Source: Promethearchaeota archaeon
GTDB taxonomy: Archaea > Asgardarchaeota > Lokiarchaeia > Sigyniarchaeales > SOKP01
Assembly: GCA_016840165.1 (NCBI GenBank)
Contig: JAEOSU010000070.1
Location: forward strand, 62,001 to 126,000
DNA length: 64,000 nucleotides
Reading direction: 5' to 3'
Under the pieces are notes generated by a model that made no database searches, was not told where the DNA came from, and saw only the letters and a program-made list of their open reading frames with translations. Below, one piece after another: positions 1-9,500 of this stretch (its first letter is position 1; each line of letters starts with the position of its first letter). The position numbers were made by a program, and so were the translations under genes.

Positions 1-1187
1 GATTTCATTACAAGTTTCGGTAGTTTATATAGAAGATTAACAAAATTAACATCAAAAGTGACATCAATAGGATTATTAGCACTTGCAGTTGGTGGTATTA
101 TTTCAAATATCGTGTTTTTTAATTCCCGTGAAAACTCTGGTACACTTAGACCATATAGTTCTGCAGTTTTAGCCATCATGCTTCCACTTCCACCTGAATC
201 TGTAACTATTCCAACTTTATTACCTTTTGGAAAGATATTATACTCTTGAGCAAAAGAGAGTGTTCTGAGGTAATGCAAAAAATCCATTATGGAATTTGTG
301 GAGATTATACCAGAACTGTCAAACACAGCCTTTACTATTTTCTCGTTTGCTCCTAATGAACCTGTATGGCTCATAATCGATCGTGAAGCTGCCTTAGTAC
401 CACCCGCATACATCGCAACTATTGGTTTCTTGGGAGTTATCTTTTTTGTCATATCAATAAATTCTTTACCCCGCTTAATCTCTTCAATATAAAGCCCAAT
501 TACTTGTGTATATCCATCATCTTTAAAATATTCTAAAAAGTCAACTAGATCAATATTCCTTTCATTACCAACAGAGATAGATTTACTAATTTTAACGCCG
601 ATTTCTTTTGCATGCCAGAAGGTTTGGGCTGCAATAGTACCCGACTGACTAATAATAGAAATATTGCCTCTCTTTGGAATCATATACGGCCAGAAAGTAT
701 TAATGAATGCCTCCTTTTTCTCAGGATAGCGATACCATGCATTATAGATCCCCAGGCAATTTGGTCCGATAAACCTCATATTATATTTCTTTGCGATCTG
801 GTCAAGTTTATTTGATAGTTCAATTCCTTCAGTTCCTATTTCCCTAAAACCTCCAGATGTGATTAAAAGACGTTTAATTCCCTTTTGACCACACTCTTCC
901 ATTACTTCTATAACGGCTTTTGGTGGTAATATTAAGAATGCAAAATCAGGAATAACTGGAACATCAAATACAGATTTATACGCCTTATATCCTTGGATTA
1001 TTTCTAATCGCGGATGGATAGGATAGATCTCCTGAATTCCCTTCCCTGCACGAATATTTCTTAATTGCATCGAACCCATGGTACTCATTAGATTATTATT
1101 TGCTCCAAATATAGCAATACTCTTTGGATTTAAAAAGGAATATAAAAAATGATCTTTATTGGGCAAAATTTGTTCGGACTTTGACAT
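1..1187 (-). CDS. Acyl-CoA synthetase (ADP-forming), 3' end beyond the window
   Basis: An open frame starts at the ATG at 1187 and runs off the left edge without a stop, so about 395 N-terminal residues are visible. Near residues 17-30 is LNPKSIAIFGA, the usual opening of the CoA-binding Rossmann domain. About residues 175-190 read NISIISQSGTIAAQ, typical of the succinyl-CoA-ligase-like domain, and TDSGGSGSM follows in the next flavodoxin-like domain. The family makes ATP from acyl-CoA, ADP and phosphate, or runs in reverse, and is common in fermentative archaea. The substrate cannot be told. The ATP-grasp part, if fused, lies outside. The family call is firm. Confidence 0.88.
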   Translation of the reverse strand, partial: MSKSEQILPNKDHFLYSFLNPKSIAIFGANNNLMSTMGSMQLRNIRAGKGIQEIYPIHPRLEIIQGYKAYKSVFDVPVIPDFAFLILPPKAVIEVMEECGQKGIKRLLITSGGFREIGTEGIELSNKLDQIAKKYNMRFIGPNCLGIYNAWYRYPEKKEAFINTFWPYMIPKRGNISIISQSGTIAAQTFWHAKEIGVKISKSISVGNERNIDLVDFLEYFKDDGYTQVIGLYIEEIKRGKEFIDMTKKITPKKPIVAMYAGGTKAASRSIMSHTGSLGANEKIVKAVFDSSGIISTNSIMDFLHYLRTLSFAQEYNIFPKGNKVGIVTDSGGSGSMMAKTAELYGLSVPEFSRELKNTIFEIIPPTASANNPIDVTFDVNFVNLLYKLPKLVMK

Positions 1188-1331
1188 GGTTCAAGAAATT
1201 ATTTCCATATTTATTAAAATGCATACAAATGCATCAGAAATTAAGATGTAGAATTAAGTAAAGAATTTGAATGTTATTTTATTTCTGATATAAATTTAGA
1301 GAGAAAAAAGAGAGTTTTTGAGTACTTTCAC

Positions 1332-1862
1332 TCATGATTTACCCGTTGATCCGAAACCTCCTAATCCTCGATCGGATGTGGGTAAATTTTCTGTTGAGAC
1401 AAATTCATAATCAAATAGTTTTCCCAGAATTAATTGGCAAATACGGTCTCCTTTTTTGAGTGAGACCTCTTTATTTGATAAATTAACCACAATAGCCATC
1501 CACTCATTTCTATAACCAGAATCAATAGTTCCCGGGCTATTTACAATCGAAATACCTTCCCATAGTGCTAATCCACTTCGAGGTACTACTTTAAAGTAAT
1601 AGCCCTCTGGAATGGCAGTTGAAAAACCAAGTAAACATCCAACTCTCTCAAGTGGTTTTAGAACATATATTTCACTAGTAATCTCGATTAATTCTTTTTT
1701 ATCTCCTTCAGAGATTATTTCTTTAAAACCCATAATTCGGGCATCTACACCTGCATCTCCTGGTTTTGAAAATTTAGGGGTTTTTACTTCATTATTCAAT
1801 TTTTTGAAGGGAATTTTTAATTTTTCATTTTTTTCCTGGTTAATCTTATTTTTCTCATTCAT
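1332..1862 (-). CDS. dut: dUTP diphosphatase (dUTPase)
   Basis: Trimeric-type dUTPase that hydrolyses dUTP to dUMP and pyrophosphate, keeping uracil out of DNA and feeding dTMP synthesis. All five family motifs are visible in order: GDAGVDA (residues 35-41), PRSGLALW (94-101), GTIDSGYRNEW (111-121), KGDRICQLIL (137-146) and the P-loop-like TSDRGLGGFGSTG near the C-terminus (162-174). The tail that closes over the active site is therefore present. At 176 residues it is slightly longer than typical because of a Lys/Asn-rich N-terminal extension of about 25 residues. It is transcribed towards the acyl-CoA synthetase and divergently from the GNAT-like gene. Confidence 0.95.
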   Translation of the reverse strand: MNEKNKINQEKNEKLKIPFKKLNNEVKTPKFSKPGDAGVDARIMGFKEIISEGDKKELIEITSEIYVLKPLERVGCLLGFSTAIPEGYYFKVVPRSGLALWEGISIVNSPGTIDSGYRNEWMAIVVNLSNKEVSLKKGDRICQLILGKLFDYEFVSTENLPTSDRGLGGFGSTGKS

Positions 1863-1973
1863 TTAACTTCGATTTCATTTATTTATCAAATCTAATTAAG
1901 ACTTTTTATTAAAGCTTAATTAATATATTAAAGAAAAAATATTATAAAATATATCAAAGTCTAATGAAGAATC

Positions 1974-2429
1974 ATGATAGTGATTGATAGATATGATCCA
2001 CGAGTGGATAGAGATGCTTTGAAAGAGATCTTTGATGATTTCATTAAAAATAAAAGCTTTTTCTTCTCTCACTGGCAAAAATTTGAACAAGAATTAAACA
2101 AACGGGTATTAGATTTACTATATAGAAATTCTATGATTGTAGCAAAAGAGGAAGGCAAAGTAGTAGGGTGGGGCACTTATACATCTTTCAAAGATTATTT
2201 AGGGAATGAGTGGGCTATTGTTCATCAAGTCTTAACCAAAAAAGAAGATTCCTATAAAAAAGGAATCGAAGAATTAATTATCCGCGAACTACAGCTTTAT
2301 ATAAAAAAAACTCTTAAAATAGATAAAGTGTATTATTTCTGTCCGGATTCGGATTCGGCTTTACGGAGTGTATTCATGAAGATTGGCATTAAAAAATCTA
2401 AATACATACTTTATGAAAATACGATTTAA
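1974..2429 (+). CDS. GNAT-like acetyltransferase
   Basis: A 151-residue protein with the alternating pattern of a GNAT fold: an N-terminal segment IDRYDPRVD, a central strand and turn MIVAKEEGKVVGWGTY (about residues 54-69) resembling GNAT beta strands 2-4, and a C-terminal DSDSALRSVFMKIGIKKSKY stretch resembling the last helix and strand where acetyl-CoA is held. A clear Q/RxxGxG/A pyrophosphate loop is not obvious, so activity is uncertain. The substrate is unknown. It stands alone with about 110 bases to the divergent dut gene. Confidence 0.5.
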   Translation: MIVIDRYDPRVDRDALKEIFDDFIKNKSFFFSHWQKFEQELNKRVLDLLYRNSMIVAKEEGKVVGWGTYTSFKDYLGNEWAIVHQVLTKKEDSYKKGIEELIIRELQLYIKKTLKIDKVYYFCPDSDSALRSVFMKIGIKKSKYILYENTI

Positions 2430-2457
2430 ATTATGAAATCGATTTATTATTATTATC

Positions 2458-2565
2458 CTATTTCTTAAGCAATCGGTTATGGATAATACAACAGATAATA
2501 ATTATTATTAATATTACTACACCCGCAAGAATATACCCCCCAAAAGCCTCTATTATATCAACCAA
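2458..2565 (-). CDS. Small single-pass membrane protein (35 aa)
   Basis: A short frame from the TTG at 2563-2565 to a TAG at 2458-2460. The product opens with an amphipathic MVDIIEAFGGY, continues into one hydrophobic helix (ILAGVVILIIIIICC) and ends in a basic IIHNRLLKK tail, the layout of a small transmembrane protein with its C-terminus inside. An in-frame stop lies three codons upstream of the TTG and no strong ribosome binding site is visible. The Ile run partly reflects AT-rich codons, so it could be chance, but the ordered amphipathic, hydrophobic and basic layout argues for a real gene. Function unknown. Confidence 0.35.
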   Translation of the reverse strand: MVDIIEAFGGYILAGVVILIIIIICCIIHNRLLKK

Positions 2566-2766
2566 TCTATTTCACTTTTTTAGTCCTTTTGGAACTTATT
2601 TCAATCTATAAAATTAGTTTAAAATATAAGTATATTTAAAATTATTTTTAATGTAACAAATTTATCAAAAAATTAAGTAAGAAAAAAGAAAAAAACAAAA
2701 ATTTAAGTAATTTTGGGTCGTTTTTTAATTTAATTTTGCGTAGATTACTTCCGATCGCTAAATTTC

Positions 2767-2979
2767 TTAATCCATTTTTTCCAATTGGAAATTTACCTGA
2801 ATCCGAACACGATATATCAATTTATCTTGATCTTCCTTGACTTTTACATCACTTTCAATAATTTGTATGTTGCGAATTCCTCGTAAAGTTTTCTTTGCTT
2901 CATCATAACCCGCTTTGACAGCATCTGCCCAGTTCTTATCACTGGTAGCTACTAGTTGAATACTTTTATAGACTGGCAT
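2767..2979 (-). CDS. Dodecin-family flavin-binding protein
   Basis: A 70-residue protein with the full dodecin layout: MPVYKSIQLVATSDKNWADAV at the N-terminus, the helix A..AYDEAKKTL replaced here by KAGYDEAKKTLRGI, then strands IQIIESDVKV and YRVRIQVNFQLE. Dodecins are small strand-helix-strand-strand proteins that form hollow dodecamers and store flavin (riboflavin in archaea) or CoA. The Trp at position 17 matches the aromatic residue that stacks on the flavin in archaeal members. An AGGTGT Shine-Dalgarno-like sequence seven bases before the ATG supports the start. Confidence 0.9.
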   Translation of the reverse strand: MPVYKSIQLVATSDKNWADAVKAGYDEAKKTLRGIRNIQIIESDVKVKEDQDKLIYRVRIQVNFQLEKMD

Positions 2980-3219
2980 TTTTAATACACCTTTTCATTT
3001 AATTATTATTCATTGATTTCTTGTGTAAGTCATATTTTTATTGTTTGATATTTAAATATTTCGCTAATTATAATTAGAAACCTACCAGTTTTTGAATGAA
3101 AACGTAAATCTGATTCATTGAAATAAATATTGGTTAATTTTGGAATAAAAAATGACTAAATTAATTTATAGTCTAAACTTAACTATCATATTTTAAACAT
3201 ATCAATTTCATTTTGAATT

Positions 3220-3840
3220 ATGAATGATATGCAGGATAAAATAGAGCAAGCTCTTGAACTTAAGAGGGAGGAGAAATTTGAAGGGTCTCTACAGATTTTG
3301 AATGAACTCCTTTCGAATGAACCTACCTCGACAGCAGTAAAAAATGCACTAATTGAAGTACTCTTGGAATATGGTGCCTACTTAAATGATGATTGGGTGG
3401 AGGATTTTCAGGGAGCTGCTGATTGTTTTACTAGAATCATTGAATTAGATGCAAAAAATTATAGAGCATGGTATAATTTAGGAATCTCCTATTTCCGTTT
3501 AAAGCAAACAAAAAAATCCTTAGAGGCATATGAACAAGCTCTCAAGATAAGGCCAGATTATGAATATATATATTATAATATCGGATTACTTTATGAGATC
3601 CTAAAAGGTGATTTTGAGAGTGCTATTAAGTATTATGAAGAGGCATTAAGATTAAATGAGAAATTTACTTATGCCATCCAGGCTCTTCGAGATGTCCGAA
3701 AGAAATTCGAACACATGAAATTACATAAAGAAAAAAACACATCTTCTCAATTTGAATCACAGATTATTTGTAAGAATTGTGGGAATATTAATAGAACCAC
3801 TGCAAAATATTGCGATAAATGCGGCAACCCAATTAAATAA
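3220..3840 (+). CDS. TPR-repeat protein with C-terminal zinc ribbon
   Basis: A 206-residue cytosolic protein. Residues about 1-165 are helical with tetratricopeptide-like repeats; the clearest are AWYNLGISYFRLKQTKKSLEAYEQALKIRP and the following YNIGLLYEIL unit with EEALRLN. A charged linker leads to a terminal zinc ribbon with CKNCG and CDKCG pairs (about 183-203). TPR arrays bind partner proteins; the ribbon may add a second binding surface. No enzymatic motif is seen and the partner is unknown. It is monocistronic by orientation, facing the thiolase gene. Confidence 0.8.
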   Translation: MNDMQDKIEQALELKREEKFEGSLQILNELLSNEPTSTAVKNALIEVLLEYGAYLNDDWVEDFQGAADCFTRIIELDAKNYRAWYNLGISYFRLKQTKKSLEAYEQALKIRPDYEYIYYNIGLLYEILKGDFESAIKYYEEALRLNEKFTYAIQALRDVRKKFEHMKLHKEKNTSSQFESQIICKNCGNINRTTAKYCDKCGNPIK

Positions 3841-3880
3841 AAGATTAATAATAAAAAAAAGATTTTTAAAAAGAGAAAGA

Positions 3881-5191
3881 TTATGCGTCAGGATTCTCAA
3901 GTAGAATTGCTACGCCTTGGCCTCCACCGCAACAAGCATTTGCAATTCCATATTTAGCTTTCTTTGCTTTTAGAATACGTGCTAAAGTGCCTGGTAATCG
4001 AACCATGGTAGAACCTAAGGGATGACCTATTGCTGTTGAACCCCCCATAATATTAACTTTTTCTTCAGGAATGTTGAAATAGTGCATACATCCAAGGGTA
4101 ACTATACAAAAAGCTTCATTAATCTCCCAGAAATCGATTTGGTCAGCTGTCATACCAGCATGTTTCAAAGCCATTTCAGTCGCCGGAATTGGTCCCCAGC
4201 CCATAATGGTCGGATCCACTCCTGCCCAACCTATACTCACAACTTTAGCCATTGGTTCAATACCCCGTCTTTTAGCCTCCTCTGCTTCCATTAAGATCGC
4301 TGCGGTTGCACCGGCATTTAAAGGACTGGAATTACCTGCTGTGATAACACCATCTTTTGTCCCTTCCCTCTCAAGGTATCCTTGTTTACCTCCAATATCT
4401 TCACCTTTCCAATTCTTTTTAAGATAAAAAGGTTTTGAGAGTCTGCGTAAACCGGCTACTTGTTCTAAAACAGATTTTCGAGCAGCCATATCTTTTGTAA
4501 TCATCATCTTTTCGTCAGGATTGCCTTCTGCATGACCTTCAATCGGAATAATCTCACCATCAAACCAACCCTTTTCTTGATTTTCAACTGTTAGGTTATG
4601 ACTTCTAGTTCCAAATTTATCAAGGTCTTCTTTAGTAAATACCGGTGTAAGAAATTCATACAATTTCTGGGCTGTTTGTAGCATATTAGTGGTTGTAAGT
4701 AAATCGTATTCTGGTCTATACCATTTACTGCTCTTATTAATCATCAGTAAATTTGGTTTAATATGGGGGTTGCTTTTAAGATCCATACCTACGCGAGTCA
4801 TATGCTCAAAACCGGTGGCTAATGTACATTTACTGTAACCAGTCATGATCTCCATAGCACCCACATGAAAACCACTTCCAGCTGAGCCACATTGGCGATC
4901 GACAAATAAACCAGGGACAGTTACAGGAAAGCTAGCCATAAAAAGAGGCATTCGACCACCATAGGTCCAATTTTCACCTACACCCATTGCAGCACCAACA
5001 GTATATTCATCAATATCTTTTTTTTCAATTCCCTTATCTGCTAATTTATCTTCAAAAAATTTCATAAGTAATTGTGCCATTAATTCATCCGCTCGTTGAT
5101 CCCCAAACACATCTCGTTCAGGAGTTCCGGGTCGTGAACGGGAGAATGCAGTACGTGCATAATCAATGAGCCATACATCTTTAGTTTCCAT
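3881..5191 (-). CDS. Thiolase-family enzyme (acetyl-CoA acetyltransferase type)
   Basis: A 436-residue thiolase. The nucleophilic cysteine is Cys101 in DRQCGSAGSG. The C-terminal half shows the NEAF motif, GGSTAIGHPLGSTM with its catalytic histidine, and CCGGGQG with the second cysteine, so both halves of the active site are intact. Members condense or cleave 3-ketoacyl-CoA; in archaea they serve the mevalonate pathway or beta-oxidation. A DUF35/OB-fold partner, often next to the archaeal mevalonate thiolase, is not adjacent here, which leans towards an acyl-CoA degradation or synthesis role. Length and motif order fit the degradative/biosynthetic thiolase family rather than SCP-x. Confidence 0.9.
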   Translation of the reverse strand: METKDVWLIDYARTAFSRSRPGTPERDVFGDQRADELMAQLLMKFFEDKLADKGIEKKDIDEYTVGAAMGVGENWTYGGRMPLFMASFPVTVPGLFVDRQCGSAGSGFHVGAMEIMTGYSKCTLATGFEHMTRVGMDLKSNPHIKPNLLMINKSSKWYRPEYDLLTTTNMLQTAQKLYEFLTPVFTKEDLDKFGTRSHNLTVENQEKGWFDGEIIPIEGHAEGNPDEKMMITKDMAARKSVLEQVAGLRRLSKPFYLKKNWKGEDIGGKQGYLEREGTKDGVITAGNSSPLNAGATAAILMEAEEAKRRGIEPMAKVVSIGWAGVDPTIMGWGPIPATEMALKHAGMTADQIDFWEINEAFCIVTLGCMHYFNIPEEKVNIMGGSTAIGHPLGSTMVRLPGTLARILKAKKAKYGIANACCGGGQGVAILLENPDA

Positions 5192-5426
5192 TCTTTATTT
5201 TCCCTCAATATTTTGATTTAATTTTTAATTAAATTCAAATTAATTTTATTTAGGTTAAGGAATCGTAAAAATATATTAAACTTTTTGACAGAATAGAGTC
5301 TGAAGATAGACAATTTAATTAGTCTTTTTGAAAATTTATCACTTACTTTTTAAGTATTTTTAGAATTATTTTTATTTTTGAAAATTTTAGTTAAAATATG
5401 ACTAATTCGATGGAGAAAAAAATAAT

Positions 5427-5822
5427 ATGGCACTAATTTCTATTATTGCGGGAAGTACTTCTGATAAGGAAGTCTTTGAAAAAGCGGAAAAGGTATTAAA
5501 AGAAAATAATATAGACTATGATTTGCAAATTTTATCCGCTCACCGTGATCCTGAAAAACTTGATAAATATATAGAATCTTGTGATTCGCTTGTTTATATT
5601 GCTGTTGCGGGGTTATCTGCCGCATTACCGGGAGTTATTGCTTCAAAAACTGATAAGCCAGTAATTGGAGTACCTGTTAGTGCTAAATTAGGAGGTTTAG
5701 ATGCATTATTATCCATTGTACAAATGCCTCCTCGTGTACCAGTGGCGTGTGTCGGAATAGACAGAGGTGATAATGCTGCCTATTTAGCTATTAAAATTAT
5801 TAATCTCTTAAAGAAGAAATAG
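5427..5822 (+). CDS. purE: N5-CAIR mutase / AIR carboxylase (PurE)
   Basis: A 131-residue PurE. Visible motifs are [10 protein letters not shown] near the N-terminus, [10 protein letters not shown] with the conserved histidine (about 37-46), the [12 protein letters not shown] loop and the C-terminal [22 protein letters not shown] segment. The enzyme forms 4-carboxy-5-aminoimidazole ribonucleotide in purine synthesis. Archaeal PurE proteins of this type carry an AVAG loop like class II enzymes but an SIVQMP segment like class I, so direct CO2 use versus N5-CAIR cannot be decided from sequence alone. It is followed nine bases later by rpiA, which makes ribose 5-phosphate, so the pair probably forms one operon for nucleotide synthesis. 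Confidence 0.93.
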   Translation: MALISIIAGSTSDKEVFEKAEKVLKENNIDYDLQILSAHRDPEKLDKYIESCDSLVYIAVAGLSAALPGVIASKTDKPVIGVPVSAKLGGLDALLSIVQMPPRVPVACVGIDRGDNAAYLAIKIINLLKKK

Positions 5823-5831
5823 GATGAAATT

Positions 5832-6542
5832 ATGAATGATAACTTAATTGAACAAGGAAAAAAGAATGCTGCACTAAAAGCAGTTGATGAAAATATTAAA
5901 AAAGATCTAATTATTGGAATAGGAAGCGGATCCACTATAGTGTATGCGGTCAATAGAATCGGAGAAATAAATCAGGAAAATGATCTCAATCTTATATGTA
6001 TTCCATCTTCATTTCAAGCTCGTCAATTAATCTTAGAGAATAATTTAAAAATAGCTTCATTGGATGAGTACCCTGAAATTGACATTGATCTTGATGGTGC
6101 TGACGAAATTGATCAAAACCTCAATCTTATCAAGGGTGGTGGTGGTTGTTTGGTCCAAGAGAAGATACTAGCATCGAATTCAAAGAAGTTAATCATTATC
6201 GTGGATTATCGAAAAAATTCGAAAAAATTGGGTCAACAATGGAAAAAGGGAGTTCCTATTGAAGTTATTCCAATGTCATATGTTCCACTTTTAAGAAAAT
6301 TTTCTAAAATGGGTGGAAAACCCACTTTACGGATGGCTCAAGCGAAAGCAGGACCACTTGTTAGCGACAATAATAATTTCATCATTGATGTTGACTTTGG
6401 GATTATTAAAAATCCACAAGAACTTAATATAAAATTATTGAGTCTTCCAGGTGTTGTAGACACCGGTTTGTTTTTAGATATGACCAATAAGGCATATATA
6501 GGACAACAGAATGGACAAGTACTAGTTCTAAATAAAAAATAA
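5832..6542 (+). CDS. rpiA: Ribose-5-phosphate isomerase A
   Basis: A 236-residue RpiA that interconverts ribulose 5-phosphate and ribose 5-phosphate. Motifs: IGIGSGSTI (phosphate loop, about 29-37), DIDLDGADEID (catalytic Asp pair, about 86-96), LIKGGGGCLVQEK with the conserved lysine and glutamate, and the C-terminal GVVDTGLFLDM. Length matches the family. It lies nine bases after purE on the same strand; together they supply the pentose phosphate and an early purine step, in an organism where the oxidative pentose phosphate branch is likely absent. Confidence 0.95.
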   Translation: MNDNLIEQGKKNAALKAVDENIKKDLIIGIGSGSTIVYAVNRIGEINQENDLNLICIPSSFQARQLILENNLKIASLDEYPEIDIDLDGADEIDQNLNLIKGGGGCLVQEKILASNSKKLIIIVDYRKNSKKLGQQWKKGVPIEVIPMSYVPLLRKFSKMGGKPTLRMAQAKAGPLVSDNNNFIIDVDFGIIKNPQELNIKLLSLPGVVDTGLFLDMTNKAYIGQQNGQVLVLNKK

Positions 6543-6563
6543 AAAGAGAAATAAAAAAAATTA

Positions 6564-9500
6564 TTAGGTTTCAAAATAAAGCGATCTTCCACAATTTGGA
6601 CAGAAACTCTTTGGAGTACCAATATCATATCCACAATAAGGACAATAAAATCCGGATCTATACCCTTGAGAGTCAGCGGGTGTAGAATCATAAGACGCGT
6701 TCTCTATAGGGATTGTGTGGTAATCTTGTGAATAGTAATCCGATGGTTCCTGAGGTGCTTGTGATCTTCTTGATTTAAGTAGATATACAATCAATATTAT
6801 TGAACCTGTAGCTACTATCAAACCTATTATAAGTATTATTAGAAGAAGTTCGAAGGGTATTGAAGCCCTTATTGACAAAGCAATCCAAAATTCTTGAGAA
6901 CCTCCCTCACTATCAATTAGCGTTATTATCAATATTGCCAGGTAGCCCTCACCTGTTGCGGTATTATAGTTAGTAGCAGAAGTGATTTCTTTTGTCCCGA
7001 TAATTGAACCATACGCAATTGTGAAGGGTACGATGAATGTTCCTTGATGAGTATCAGTTAAAGGTTCATAACTCAATTCTTTAAGAGGGAATAATTGGGG
7101 ATATACTATGTTAAGAAATCCATCATCCGTCGCAGAAGCTATAAATAAATTAACTGAAACCCTCATAGAGGAGCCATCGACATCTTCATAGTCCACATCA
7201 CTAGATGTAACCGTAAAATCTAAATTATCACCTTGAGAAACTGGAATAATTAAAGTAGATTCCCCCTCATATGTATCATCAAAAGCATATGTATCTTGTC
7301 CTGCGATGGTAATATATGAACTGGATTCAATGAATGAAGGATCATTATTTCTCACCTCAAACGCATAACGTGGGGAGTATGGGTTGGTATAATTTGATAT
7401 TCCATCCTTCGGAAAGACATAATATATTGCAATCCCTGCAGGATCAGAAATAGAAGGATCGTAGTTATATCGATATAGTGTAGCAGAATAACTCAATGGA
7501 AATGTTTTATTTATAGTTTGTTTAGTATTATAGAAAGAATAGGAATAGATAGACATGTAAGCATTTACACTATATGAGGAACTATCTAAATCAACTCGAA
7601 GTTGAGTAAAATCTCCTGATTCTCTAGTTACAGGACTCTTTGATACTGCTAAAGAATTTATTATAGGTATAGATGTAGGATTGAAGTATAATAGCTTAGA
7701 AGTTTTTTGATAAGTCTTAGAACCGAAAGTGAAATTAACTATGATATCATAGGGTTTATAATCGGTACTTGAAAGAGAATAAGTGGAATTGTAGGCGATA
7801 CCGTTTTCAAGAGAAATTGTTTCTATGGATTCTGAAAATCCAGAATTACTAATGGTTATACTCAGATTAGTATTTAACACACTCGAAGCAATAGGAGTTC
7901 CTAAAGAAAGATCTTTTACATATACACTTATGTTAAATTGAGAATTTGAAGTCCTTTCTGAATTTAAAACCACTTGGATGGAAACATCATCATTAGAGAA
8001 AAAATAATCCATTAGATTTCGAGCTAAATTACTATGATCAAGTTGATAACTTGATGAACTATATAATTCACTTATCCAATGTAGATCACCAAATGCCACT
8101 AATTTCCCTCCAGATGTTGTTTCATTATATGTTGCAGCTACGGTTTTATCGTTAAGTGTAGCAATCGATTCTGAACCTGAGCCAACATTAAAGGTATTTC
8201 CATAATACCATTCAAATTTCTCCACACCATCAAATATTAATGGTGAATTTAGTTCAATAACACTCTGGGAATTGATACTAGCTCCTACTCCAAACCAATT
8301 CTCTGAATATTCATTTTCTTGATTGATTGTAATATCAGAACCTAAAACTGAAAATAATTCATTAATGTTATCAAGGCATAAATCTTGATATCGTGTCCCC
8401 AAAAATAAGATATTCCCACCATTATCGAAATAATCCTTAATATTGTTCATCTCATCAGTAGTATATGGTAATATAGGATTTTGTAATAAAATTAAATCAT
8501 ACTGTGCTAAGCGTTCCTCGGTTAGAAGGGAGTTATTATAATTCGCATCATAATAAGGAGTCCAATATTCGGCACTATAATCGAAAGAGATATTTAAATT
8601 AGTCATATCCTTCATGAAATCATAGAAGTCCATCTGATAAAATGAAGTCTCTGGAATCCAATCATTTAGGCCATGAAAAGACTCCATTAAAACCTTATAT
8701 TCAGGAAACTTAATATCTATCGTTATGTTGATTGAATCATACTCAACTATGCCATCAGTAAGATTTAACTCAAAATTTCGTACTCCAGGTCGAGCATCCT
8801 GTTCAATTTCTATATCTAAGGTTACAAATTTTACATTCTCTTCAGAAAAGGTAAGAGCAGTATTGTCTAGTTTTAATTTTAATCCGTCAACCTTATCTGG
8901 TATATTTATATTGTAGCTATTCGCTCTTCCTGAAATAACTGTGATATTAAAGGATTGCTTATCACCAGGGAAATGGAGTAAATCAAAGGGTTGGGGTGGA
9001 ATAACATCTGGAAAGAATCGTGCTGTATCGTTTATATCTGAAGATAAAGATTCCATAAATTCTAATGATGCTGACACATTAATTAAGCCAGCCCCAAACT
9101 TTAAAGTATCATCATCTTCATAATTAGATAATGGTTGGGCTCCGTCTAATAAAGCTATTCGTGCTGTTTCAGGAGTAATAGAAGGATATGCTTCTTTCAG
9201 AATCGCTAATGCTCCTGCGACTACGGGACATGACATACTAGTTCCGCTTAAAGGAATATAATCTCCATCACCACTGAAGTCAAAATAATCTCCAATATAT
9301 CGCTTGCGATCAGAAAGAGCGGAATTAGGTGCTTCTGCAGCAATTATATTAACACCAGGTGCAACAACATCTGGATATCCTAAATATGTCAAAGTTGGGC
9401 CCCAACTTGTAAAAGATGCAAGATTATTATTAATATCTGTAGCTCCCACTGAGATTACATCATTACCAGAAGCAGGGCTTCCTCCTGTAAAATAATCTGG

